37,801 bases of DNA, from positions 1 through 37,801 of the forward strand of contig DATEOK010000403.1 in assembly GCA_035274225.1 (NCBI GenBank), given 5' to 3'. Positions 25,323 to 32,744 of this stretch are shown here, piece after piece. A program made the translations under genes and the position numbers. Source of the DNA: Dongia_A sp035274225 (GTDB taxonomy: Bacteria; Pseudomonadota; Alphaproteobacteria; Dongiales; Dongiaceae). The notes below the pieces were generated by a model that was not told the origin of the DNA, did not search any database, and worked only from the letters and a program-made list of their open reading frames with translations. Position 1 is the first letter of the stretch. Each line of letters starts with the position of its first letter.

Positions 25323-26081
25323 ATGGAGATCACACGCGCAGCGCTGCTGTTGGCGGCGGGGTTCGGCGGCGGGGTTGCGTCGTCGATCGCGGGCGGCGCG
25401 TCGCTGATCACGTTTCCGACCCTGCTCGGCATCGGACTGCCCCCGATCGCGGCCAATGCCACCAATTGCGTCGGCCTCTCGCTCAGCAACTTCATGGCGG
25501 CGGTGGCGGACTGGCGGCGGCGGCCGAGCTGGGGCCGCTCCCTGAGCTGGCTGTTCGTCATCAACTTCGTCGGCGGCGCGATCGGCGCGCTGCTCATGCT
25601 GGAGACTCCGGCCGACCTGCTGATCCTGCTGGTCCCGGCCTTGATCGGCGGCGCGACGCTGCTGCTCGCGATCGGGCCGTGGGTGCAGCGGCATCTGCCG
25701 AGCGGCGGCGACGGCGGCCTGCACATGGCGCGTGTGGCGTTTCCGCTGTTCGTGTCGGCGATCTATGGCGGCTATTTCGGTGCGGGGCTCGGTGTCATCA
25801 ATCTCGCCATCCTGTCGATCGGCGGCCTCACTGACTTCCGCAGCACCAACGTGCTCAAGAACATCCTGATCACCGGGGTCAGCCTGTCGTCGGTGTGGAT
25901 CTATGTGTGGCAGGGCGCGCTGGATTGGCCGGCGACGCTGTTGCTGATGGCGGGGTCGATCGGCGGCGGCTATGCCGGCGGATACCTGATCCGCGTTCTG
26001 CCGCCGCAGGCCGTGCGCATCGGCATCATCAGCATCGGCACCGCGGCGACGGTGGTCTACGCCGGAAAATACTGGTTCTAG
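25323..26081 (+). CDS. TauE/SafE family sulfite/anion exporter-like permease
   Basis: A 252-residue membrane protein. It opens with the family repeat GFGGGVASSIAGGASLITFPTLL and repeats the pattern near YGGYFGAGLGVINLAILSIGGL, which is typical of the two-fold TauE/SafE architecture with about seven to eight helices. Members move sulfite, sulfonates, sulfoacetate or other organic anions outward; the substrate here is inferred only from the sulfur locus directly upstream (100 bp). GGGGAC lies nine bases before the ATG. Its stop and that of the convergent LysR gene share the bases CTAG. Confidence 0.88.
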   Translation: MEITRAALLLAAGFGGGVASSIAGGASLITFPTLLGIGLPPIAANATNCVGLSLSNFMAAVADWRRRPSWGRSLSWLFVINFVGGAIGALLMLETPADLLILLVPALIGGATLLLAIGPWVQRHLPSGGDGGLHMARVAFPLFVSAIYGGYFGAGLGVINLAILSIGGLTDFRSTNVLKNILITGVSLSSVWIYVWQGALDWPATLLLMAGSIGGGYAGGYLIRVLPPQAVRIGIISIGTAATVVYAGKYWF

Positions 26082-27001
26082 CGCACCTTGCCGAGCGCCT
26101 GCGCCAGCTCTGCCTCCAGCCAATTGAGCCCGGCATCCTGTGCGGTGTTCTCATGGCGCAGGGTGCCGACCTCGAAGCCGGGCATCGGGAACGGTACCTC
26201 GAATTGCCTGAGGCCGAAGGCGGTGGCGTGACGCCTGGCGAGCCGGCGCGGCGCGGTGGTGATCATGTCGGAGCCGGCGATGGCGGCGAACCCGGCGAGG
26301 AACTGCGGCAGCGCGGCGACGACGCGGCGTTGCTTGCCGATCCTGGACAGCGCATTGTCGACCGAGCCGCGCGCGTCACCCGCGGCCGACACCAGCAGGT
26401 GGCCGCACTCCAGGTAGCGCGCGAGGTCGAGCTTGCGGCCGACGACCGGGTGGCCGGGGCGTGCCAGCACCACGAAGTCCTCCGTCATCAGCGTGCGCTG
26501 CAGAAACGGTCCGCTCGGCGCCGGAATGCCGAGGATGAGGTCGATGGATCCGTTAGCCAATGCCGCGCGGCCCTCTTCGTAGCCCAGCGAGCGAAAGGCA
26601 AGGCGGCAGCCGGGCGCAGCCATGCTGAAGCGCGCGAGGAAGTCGGGCACCAGCATGGCGATCGCGTAGTCGAGGGCGGCGATGCGGAACTCGCGGGTGG
26701 CGCAGCTAGGGTCGAAGCAGCGGCCCTGCTGCAACGCCTCGCGCAGGGTGGCGAGCGCCTGGGCCACCGGCTGCGCCAGGGCGAGGGCACGCGGCGTCGG
26801 CTGCACGCCGTTGGTTCGGCGCACGAACAGCGGATCGCCGAGGATATCGCGCAAGCGGGTCAGGGCATGGCTGATCGCCGGCTGCGTAAGGCCGAGCTCC
26901 TGGGCCACCGTGGTCAACTTGCGATGGCGCAGCGCACCGTCGAACACCATCAGCAGCGTCAGGTCCAGGCGGCGTAGTTCAGCATCGCTAATATCTTTCA
27001 T
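26078..27001 (-). CDS. LysR family transcriptional regulator
   Basis: A 307-residue LysR protein. The N-terminal helix-turn-helix contains LRRLDLTLLMVFDGAL, then TVAQELGLTQPAISHALTRLRDILGDPLFVR, and the effector-binding domain follows from about residue 90. It is divergent from the quinone-reductase gene, 79 bp between the starts, which is the usual layout when a LysR protein controls its neighbour. The inducer is unknown; quinones or electrophiles would fit. Confidence 0.93.
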   Translation of the reverse strand: MKDISDAELRRLDLTLLMVFDGALRHRKLTTVAQELGLTQPAISHALTRLRDILGDPLFVRRTNGVQPTPRALALAQPVAQALATLREALQQGRCFDPSCATREFRIAALDYAIAMLVPDFLARFSMAAPGCRLAFRSLGYEEGRAALANGSIDLILGIPAPSGPFLQRTLMTEDFVVLARPGHPVVGRKLDLARYLECGHLLVSAAGDARGSVDNALSRIGKQRRVVAALPQFLAGFAAIAGSDMITTAPRRLARRHATAFGLRQFEVPFPMPGFEVGTLRHENTAQDAGLNWLEAELAQALGKVR

Positions 27002-27026
27002 GCATCGATTTCAATACCATTCATAA

Positions 27027-27039
27027 TGCTCATTGCATA
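27027..27039. promoter_or_regulatory. T-N11-A LysR-box candidate
   Basis: TGCTCATTGCATA, with the dyad ATGC/GCAT inside it, has the T-N11-A form bound by LysR proteins and lies in the 79-bp gap between the LysR gene and the divergent quinone-reductase gene. Part of it is low-complexity, so the call is tentative. Confidence 0.35.
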
Positions 27040-27080
27040 CATCATGTGGCAGCCGAACGCCAATCACGAGGATGCCCACG

Positions 27081-27806
27081 ATGGACACGATCAGCCGCCT
27101 GGACGAACCGAACCTGAAAACCGGGCATGCCCGGCCCAAAGCGCTGGTGATCCTGGCCCATCCGGAGCGGCACAGCTTCAACGGCGCGATGGCGGATGCC
27201 GCGGTCGAGACGCTGCGCGAGCAGGGCTACGAGGTGGCGTGCTCCGATCTCTATCGCATCGGGTTCGATCCGGTCTCGGACCGGCGCAACTTCGCGACGG
27301 TGAAGAACGCGGACTACTTCAAGCAGCAGGTCGAGGAAGACCATGCCACCGAGACGCAAGGCTTCGCGCCGGACGTAGAGGCGGAGATCGCCAAGCTCGA
27401 GGCGGCCGACCTCATGATCTGGCAGTTCCCACTATGGTGGTTCAGCGTGCCCGGTGTGCTCAAGGGCTGGGTGGACAAGGTGTTCGTGTTCAACCGGATC
27501 TATGGCCGCGGCCGGTTTTATGACAAGGGTCTGTTCCGCGGAAAGCGCGCGCTGCTGTCGCTGACCACCGGCGGCAGCGGCGAGGCGGCCTATCAGCCCG
27601 GCGGCTTCAACGGCGACATCAACGGCATCCTGCGCCCGATCCAGCGCGGCATGCTCGAATTCGTCGGCTTCGATGTGCTGAGGCCACAGATCGTGCACGG
27701 CCCGGCGCAGGCGACGGAAGAGCAGCGCAAGGCGCACCTGACGGCCTGGCGCGAGCGGCTGAAGCAGATCACGCAGGAAGAGCCGATTGCGGTTGGGCAG
27801 TATTGA
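27081..27806 (+). CDS. NAD(P)H dehydrogenase (quinone), flavodoxin-fold
   Basis: A 241-residue flavodoxin-like oxidoreductase of the NQO/MdaB type. It opens with ALVILAHPERHSFNGAMAD (flavin-phosphate region), carries FPLWWFSVPGVLKGWVDKVF, which lines the active site, and LTTGGSGEAAYQPGG. It should reduce quinones or similar electrophiles by two electrons with NAD(P)H. ATG 27081 is chosen because GAGG stands nine bases before it and the conserved part follows soon after; the frame is open from 27033. It is divergent from the LysR gene, its probable regulator. Confidence 0.9.
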   Translation: MDTISRLDEPNLKTGHARPKALVILAHPERHSFNGAMADAAVETLREQGYEVACSDLYRIGFDPVSDRRNFATVKNADYFKQQVEEDHATETQGFAPDVEAEIAKLEAADLMIWQFPLWWFSVPGVLKGWVDKVFVFNRIYGRGRFYDKGLFRGKRALLSLTTGGSGEAAYQPGGFNGDINGILRPIQRGMLEFVGFDVLRPQIVHGPAQATEEQRKAHLTAWRERLKQITQEEPIAVGQY

Positions 27807-27823
27807 AGGCAAAGTGCGCGACC

Positions 27824-28354
27824 ATGATGATCGAGCCAACGGTTGACGGCTTTCTGGCTGCGGCGCGCTTGGCGCTCGCCGGCGCGTCGCCCCACGAAGC
27901 GATGCGATCGTTGCTCGATGCCGCCGTGGCGGCTCTTCATGCCCAATCGGGCAAATGGATCGAGCATGACGAGGATGAGCGGCTGTTGATCTCCACGCCG
28001 CAGCTGACCGTCTATCACATTACGCTGTCGCCGCGGATCCACTATCCGCCGCACGAGCATCGCATGCCGGCGATGATCGGTCTGTATCAGGGGATGGAGA
28101 CGAGCTTCTCCTATCGACGCAACGGAAGGGCGCTGGTGCAGACGCAGCGGCATGACCACGCGGCGCCCTGCGTGGCCGCCTTGCCGGCCGACGTGATCCA
28201 TTCCGTCGTCAACATGGGCGGCGCGCGATCGGCGGCGATCCACGTCTATTTTGGTGATCTCACAGCCGCGGAGCGCAGCCTCTGGGACCTCGGTCTGCGC
28301 GAAGAGCGGCGGTTCGACAACCGCATCTATTTCGAACAGGCAAGGCGGCTATGA
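27824..28354 (+). CDS. cysteine-dioxygenase-like cupin protein
   Basis: A 176-residue cupin. Metal ligands are visible as H77-E78-H79 (in YPPHEHRMP) and H126 (DVIHSVVN), and it has the SAAIHVYFGDL strand. The H-x-H plus distal H, followed by an IHVY strand, is the pattern of thiol dioxygenases and of predicted metal enzymes in COG5553. A thiol or sulfinate role is therefore possible, and would suit the sulfur locus 2 kb upstream, but the assignment is not certain. The start is unclear: ATG 27824 or 27827, with a GAAGG about 14 bases earlier; a TTG at 27803 would join it to the quinone-reductase stop. Confidence 0.7.
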   Translation: MMIEPTVDGFLAAARLALAGASPHEAMRSLLDAAVAALHAQSGKWIEHDEDERLLISTPQLTVYHITLSPRIHYPPHEHRMPAMIGLYQGMETSFSYRRNGRALVQTQRHDHAAPCVAALPADVIHSVVNMGGARSAAIHVYFGDLTAAERSLWDLGLREERRFDNRIYFEQARRL

Positions 28355-28431
28355 AAAAGGGCCGGCATCGCTGCCGGCAGGCCCAGCCATGCGAAAAGCG
28401 CCACGGCCGCGACAGTCCGGATCGTATGCAT
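28327..28431 (-). CDS. possible 34-residue hydrophobic small protein
   Basis: An ATG at 28431 opens a 34-codon frame on the minus strand with GGGGG about five bases upstream. The product has a basic start (MHTIRTV), a hydrophobic core (AAVALFAWLGLPAAM) and a short tail with one cysteine, like a small membrane or secreted peptide. Its 3' end overlaps the cupin gene tail to tail by 28 bases. No homologue is recognised and short frames of this kind arise by chance. Confidence 0.2.
   Translation of the reverse strand: MHTIRTVAAVALFAWLGLPAAMPALFHSRLACSK
28354..28380. terminator. hairpin after the cupin gene
   Basis: GCCGGC at 28361-28366 and 28373-28378 form a 6-bp stem around ATCGCT, seven bases past the cupin stop. 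The T-run (five) is on the minus-strand side, so it looks like a minus-strand intrinsic terminator, although for the plus-strand gene it could still block readthrough. Confidence 0.35.
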
Positions 28432-28704
28432 GAAAGCCCCCGCTTATGCCCGGTCGATCTTGTACATGCGCTGCCTCGCTGGGCAAGCGTCGAGATCCCG
28501 AGCGGTTGACCCGGCCGGCCACGAACGCCATGGCATGCTTGCGCCGAGCGGCTGGCGTCCGTTTCCTTGCTAACGTGGTTGTGCGATGATGGCGCCGCGG
28601 TGTGGTGTTTCTTGATGATCCTCGCTGTTGCCTGTTGCGGCCTCGGTGCCGCTGTCCGGGCTGGTGGGGTCAGCTACGACGATGTGACAGAGGGCTCGGG
28701 CGAG
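28432..28704. other. non-coding gap before the secreted protein gene
   Basis: Together with 28355-28431 this is about 350 bp without a confident gene. Apart from the hairpin and the small frame listed separately I see no tRNA, repeat or clear promoter. The frame of the downstream protein is open from 28567 on, but the sequence before its signal peptide does not look coding. Confidence 0.5.
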
Positions 28705-29178
28705 ATGCTGAAAGTCGACTGCGTGCTTAGCGCTGTGGCTTTGCTGGCGGCGATTGCCGCCCCTGCGGCGGGCGACGAGTTCTGCGACGCCCTTGGATCG
28801 ATAACCAGGCACGCGCCGCAGGGCTTCGCGCCGATCGAGGGTCCGGGCGATCCAACCACGTTCACCAGTGCCACGATCAAGTTGCCCGCTGCGAACCGGT
28901 GCACCGTCTCGCAGAGGGAGTATTCATGCGAGTGGGAGTTGACATCGAACGACACCTTGGAATCCTCCGCGCGCGCCTTGGCGAAGAGCATTCAAGGTTG
29001 TCATCCGGCCGCGAAATATTCCGAGGAGGGGTCGAACGGAGACTATTGGTTCTACATCGAAGGCGACAACCTGAGCTTCACAGTCAATACCGACAAGTCC
29101 GGCACGATGAAGTCCTCATTGGGCGTGGAAGCAGAGGTCCCACCCGTCGTCTTTCTCTGGATCGAAGCAACGGACTGA
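28705..29178 (+). CDS. small secreted protein with four cysteines, function unknown
   Basis: A 157-residue protein beginning with a clear Sec signal peptide (MLKVDCVLSAVALLAAIAAPAAG, cleavage expected before DEF). The mature part has four cysteines (DEFC, NRC, YSC, QGC), enough for two disulfide bonds, and a beta-rich C-terminal half (DYWFYIEGDNLSFTVN). It should be periplasmic or extracellular. I do not recognise the family. ATG 28705 is chosen for the signal peptide; an earlier in-frame ATG at 28567 would bury it. It is convergent with the alcohol dehydrogenase gene. Confidence 0.75.
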   Translation: MLKVDCVLSAVALLAAIAAPAAGDEFCDALGSITRHAPQGFAPIEGPGDPTTFTSATIKLPAANRCTVSQREYSCEWELTSNDTLESSARALAKSIQGCHPAAKYSEEGSNGDYWFYIEGDNLSFTVNTDKSGTMKSSLGVEAEVPPVVFLWIEATD

Positions 29179-29266
29179 GCGTCACGGTCTTGCGGCGAGG
29201 CGGGTTCTAAAGCTCAATCGCCCTGGATCTTGCGGACCTGCGACTGCGGGATAAGCGCAAAACGGA

Positions 29267-29296
29267 CAGGCCGACAGGCTTGCGCCTGTCGGCCTG
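29267..29296. terminator. strong bidirectional hairpin between convergent genes
   Basis: A perfect 12-bp inverted repeat (CAGGCCGACAGG with CCTGTCGGCCTG, 6-base loop) stands between the secreted-protein gene and the convergent alcohol dehydrogenase gene. On the minus strand TCCGTTTTG follows. It most likely ends transcription from both sides, although the T-runs are short. Confidence 0.65.
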
Positions 29297-29387
29297 AAAT
29301 GGATCCGGGTTTTGACTGGTCTTCAACACTCCGGGTGAATGGCCCGGCATCGCTGTCGGCCCTTCGACGTTTCGAATGCGGTGTGCG

Positions 29388-30569
29388 TTACGCCGCCAGC
29401 TTGCCTTCGAGGCCGTTGACGAACATCACGCGCAGCTCCTTGGCGCCGACCTGGATCGGGTTGCCGCCGGCGCTGGGGTCGGCGGCCGCCATCTCGGCCA
29501 CCTTGTCGACCTGCTTGTCGTCGACGCCGATATCCTTCAGCGTATGCGGGATGCCGATCTCCTTGCGCAGCGTGAGGATCCAGTCCAGCACCGCCTTGTA
29601 GGACGGGTTAGGCAGGTTGAGGAAACGGGCGAGGCGCGTCAGCTTCTCGTCGATGGCGCTGCGATTGTATTCCAGCACGTACGGCATCACGACCGCGTTG
29701 GTCAGGCCATGGTGGGTGTTGTAGAGCGCGCCCAGCGGATGGCTGATGGCGTGCATGCCGCCGAGGCCCTTCTGGAACGCGGTCGCGCCCATGCTGGCGG
29801 CCGCCATCATGTTGGAGCGCGCGACTAGGTTCTTGCCGTCTTTCACCGCCGTCGGCAGCGCGTCCTTGATGAGGCGCATGCCTTCGAGCGCGATGCCGTC
29901 CGCCAGCGGGTGGAAGCCTGGCGCGCAATAGGCTTCGAGGCAGTGCGAGAGCGCATCCATGCCGGTTGCGGCGGTGATGTGCGGCGGCAGGCCGACGGTC
30001 AGCTCCGGATCGTCGATCACGATCGAAGGCAGCATCTTCGGGTGGAAGATGATCTTCTTCACGTGCTTGTCCTGGTCGGTGATGACCGAGGCGCGGCCGA
30101 CTTCCGAGCCGGTGCCCGACGTCGTCGGCACCGCGATGATGGTGGCAATGCCGTTGGGATCGACGCGGGTCCACCAGTCGCCGATGTCCTCGTAGTCCCA
30201 GATCGGCCGCTTCTGCCCGATCATCAGCGCCACCGCCTTGGCGGCGTCGAGCGCCGAGCCGCCGCCGAACGCGATGACGCCGTCATGGCCGCCGGCCTTG
30301 TAGGCGGCGATGCCGTCCTCGACATTCTTGCCGGTCGGGTTGCCCTGTACGTTGCTGAAGAGGCCGGTCGGCACGCCCGCCTCGTTGTTGCGCGCCACGG
30401 CGTCCTTGATCATCGGCAGGTTGGCGAGGCCGGGATCGGTGATCAGCAGCGGGCGCTTCATGCCGAGCGCCTTGCAATGATCGGCGAGTTCCTTGATGCG
30501 GCCGCAGCCGAACTTGACCGAGGTCGGGTAATTCCAATTGCCGCGAAGCGCGGCGGCGTCGGTGGTCAT
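29388..30569 (-). CDS. iron-containing alcohol dehydrogenase
   Basis: A 393-residue group III alcohol dehydrogenase. The NAD-binding part shows FGGGSALDAAKAVAL (glycine-rich loop), then PTTSGTGSEVG, and the metal-binding half includes GMDALSHCLEAY and GGMHAISHPLGALYNTHHG, which carry the conserved aspartate and histidines. It interconverts alcohols and aldehydes with NAD(P); substrates in the family range from ethanol and 1,3-propanediol to methanol and lactaldehyde. AAGGA lies eight bases before the ATG. It is 88 bp after the DUF1287 gene on the same strand and may end the glycerol-linked series. Confidence 0.94.
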   Translation of the reverse strand: MTTDAAALRGNWNYPTSVKFGCGRIKELADHCKALGMKRPLLITDPGLANLPMIKDAVARNNEAGVPTGLFSNVQGNPTGKNVEDGIAAYKAGGHDGVIAFGGGSALDAAKAVALMIGQKRPIWDYEDIGDWWTRVDPNGIATIIAVPTTSGTGSEVGRASVITDQDKHVKKIIFHPKMLPSIVIDDPELTVGLPPHITAATGMDALSHCLEAYCAPGFHPLADGIALEGMRLIKDALPTAVKDGKNLVARSNMMAAASMGATAFQKGLGGMHAISHPLGALYNTHHGLTNAVVMPYVLEYNRSAIDEKLTRLARFLNLPNPSYKAVLDWILTLRKEIGIPHTLKDIGVDDKQVDKVAEMAAADPSAGGNPIQVGAKELRVMFVNGLEGKLAA

Positions 30570-30657
30570 TTTGGTAGGTCCTTGGGTTTAGCCTTGAGGC
30601 CGGAATCGGCGGCATTCTAGCCGGTTCCCGGCGGCAGGGAAGGGCCTGAAAATCGGC

Positions 30658-31230
30658 CTAAAAGGCGCGGAAATGCCCGGTGATCCGGTATTCGAACAAG
30701 GCGTCGTCTTCCCGGGCACCCCAGCCGATGTTGTGGATCACCAGCGGCCTGGCGCCATCCTCCGACCGCATGTCGGACACGATGCCGATATGGGGCTGCC
30801 CGCCGCCAAGGACCCAGGTGACGATGTCGCCTGGTTTGTATTCCGTCGCGCTTTCACGCACCGGCAAATCGTAGCCCTGGCGCTTGAACCAGATGGCGAG
30901 GTTCGGCACGCGGCGGTGATCGATGTTGCTGTCCGGCTTGGCGAGGCCCCAGTTCTTCGGGTAGGCGGCGAAGTGCCGCTTCATGTCCCGATGCAACTCC
31001 TGCTGCAGGTCGACGCCGACCGTGCGGAAAGCGCGGATCACCACGTCGCTGCACACGCCGCGCTCCATCGGCACGTCGCCCATCGGATAGGCGATCTGCT
31101 GATAGCTGGGATCGTAGAACAGCGTGACGCCGACCTGCGCGCGGGCGGCCGCGACGAGGTCGAGCGCGGGTTCTGCACGAACCTGTGGCGCCGCGAGCAC
31201 GAGGATAATGGCTGCAATGATGGCGCGCAT
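30658..31230 (-). CDS. DUF1287 family secreted protein
   Basis: A 190-residue protein with an N-terminal signal peptide (MRAIIAAIILVLAAPQVRA, cut before EPA). The DUF1287 features follow: LFYDPSYQQIAYPMGDVP, GVCSDVVIRAFRTVGVDLQ, NIDHRRVPNL, KPGDIVTWVLGGGQPHIGIVSD and HNIGWG. The cysteine in GVCSDV and histidines in HIGIVSD and HNIG give it an NlpC/P60-like cysteine-peptidase arrangement, so a cell-wall or peptide hydrolase is plausible. It begins 77 bases after the glycerol kinase gene. Confidence 0.9.
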   Translation of the reverse strand: MRAIIAAIILVLAAPQVRAEPALDLVAAARAQVGVTLFYDPSYQQIAYPMGDVPMERGVCSDVVIRAFRTVGVDLQQELHRDMKRHFAAYPKNWGLAKPDSNIDHRRVPNLAIWFKRQGYDLPVRESATEYKPGDIVTWVLGGGQPHIGIVSDMRSEDGARPLVIHNIGWGAREDDALFEYRITGHFRAF

Positions 31231-31307
31231 GATGAGCCCCCTTCAACGCAAGCAGCATGCCTGCGCGAAGGTGGCGGATTTGCGGCGGGACAGTGGCGCG
31301 CTGCGGG

Positions 31308-32744
31308 CTAGCGCCACGCCTTGCTGCGCTCGGTTGCGGCATCGAACCGCGCGTGGAGGTCGGGGGCAAGCGGCGCCGTGGGTGCGATCTCGGCCTTCGG
31401 TGGCGGCGGTGGCGGCAGGGTATCCAGCCCGGCAAGGCCGGCGCCGATCATCGCCAGCTGCGCGGCGCCGAGGCCGGTGAGCTCGGCGCTCGAAGGCACG
31501 CGCACGCGCTTGTTCATGGCATCGGCCAGGAATCGTGTGAAATAGCGGTTGCGTGTCATGCCGCCATCGACGGAAAGCAGGGGCGCGAGGGGCGAGAGCT
31601 TGTCGATCGCGGCCATCACCTTGTGGGCCAGCAGCGCCACGCCTTCGAGCAGGGCTTGCATCATGTCGGCCTTGCTGGTCTCGAGCCCCATGCCGAGCCA
31701 CAGGCCGGCGGCGCGGCGGTCCCAGTACGGGCAGGAGAGCCCGCTCAGCGCCGGCACGAAGACAAGGCCGCGCGCGATCGCGCTCTCGGCGGTGAAGTCG
31801 TCGATCTCCTGGTAGTCGGCGAAAAGGCCGAGGCTGCGCGCCCAGTTGACGGCGGAGGCGGCGTTGTAGATGCCGCCTTGCAGCGCATAGGCGCAGGGCG
31901 CATCGGCGATCTTCCAGGCGACCGTCGCTTCGAGGCCGCTCTCGGTGTCGCGCGGGACGGCGTTGCCCGCGACGGCGAGCGCGAAGGCGCCGGTGCCGAA
32001 GGTGATCTTGGCGTCGCCCTTGCGCCGGCAGCCGTGGCCGAACAAGGCCGCCTGCTGATCGACCATGCTGGCGGTGACCGGAATGCCACGCACGTCGGCG
32101 AATGATCCGGCAGTTGGACGGATCTCCGGCAGGCAGTCGAGCGGGACGCCGAACAGATCCACCAGGCGCTGGTCCCATTGCAGCGTCTCAAGATTCATCA
32201 GGCTGGTGCGCGAGGCGGTGGTGACGTCCGTCGCGAACCGGCCGGTCAGGCGGTCAAGGAGAAAAGCATCGCTGGTGCCAAGGCGAAGGCGTCCGGCTTT
32301 GCGCAGCGCCTTCGCTTCCGGCACGTTGTCGAGCAGCCAGCGCAGCTTGGCAGCGGAGAAATAAGGGTCGAGCGGCAGGCCGGCGAGCTTCAGCGTCAGT
32401 TCTTCCGCGCCATCGGCCTTCAGGCGTTCGGTCACATCGGCGGTGCGCGCATCCTGCCAGACGATGGCGTTATGGACCGGGCGCTTGGTGTCGGCATCCC
32501 AGGCGACGACAGTCTCGCCCTGATTGGCGATGCCGATGGCGGATGCGTCGCCTGCCTGGTCGAGCGCGCTCTCGACATGACGCGCAAGCTCCTCCGGATC
32601 GTGCTCGACCCAGCCCTGCTGCGGGTAGATCTGGCGATGCTCGAAAGCGGCGATCGTCTCGAACGTGCCGTCGCTCCGCAGCCGGTGTGCCTTGGTGCCG
32701 GTGGTGCCCTGGTCAATCGCGATGACGGAGGTCTCAGGCGGCAT
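31308..32744 (-). CDS. glpK: glycerol kinase (FGGY family)
   Basis: A 478-residue FGGY kinase. It opens SVIAIDQGTTGTKAHRLRSDG (ATP loop) and has GWVEHDPEELA, typical of glycerol kinases, then FGTGAFALAV and a C-terminal LSVDGGMTRNRYFTRFLADAMNKR adenosine-binding region. It is slightly short for GlpK (about 500) and parts are diverged, so another sugar alcohol is possible. Context (GlpA-like flavoprotein two genes upstream) favours glycerol. ATG 32744 lies 11 bases inside the preceding FAD-oxidoreductase gene; a longer open frame to 32933 is only antisense-style readthrough. Confidence 0.82.
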   Translation of the reverse strand: MPPETSVIAIDQGTTGTKAHRLRSDGTFETIAAFEHRQIYPQQGWVEHDPEELARHVESALDQAGDASAIGIANQGETVVAWDADTKRPVHNAIVWQDARTADVTERLKADGAEELTLKLAGLPLDPYFSAAKLRWLLDNVPEAKALRKAGRLRLGTSDAFLLDRLTGRFATDVTTASRTSLMNLETLQWDQRLVDLFGVPLDCLPEIRPTAGSFADVRGIPVTASMVDQQAALFGHGCRRKGDAKITFGTGAFALAVAGNAVPRDTESGLEATVAWKIADAPCAYALQGGIYNAASAVNWARSLGLFADYQEIDDFTAESAIARGLVFVPALSGLSCPYWDRRAAGLWLGMGLETSKADMMQALLEGVALLAHKVMAAIDKLSPLAPLLSVDGGMTRNRYFTRFLADAMNKRVRVPSSAELTGLGAAQLAMIGAGLAGLDTLPPPPPPKAEIAPTAPLAPDLHARFDAATERSKAWR

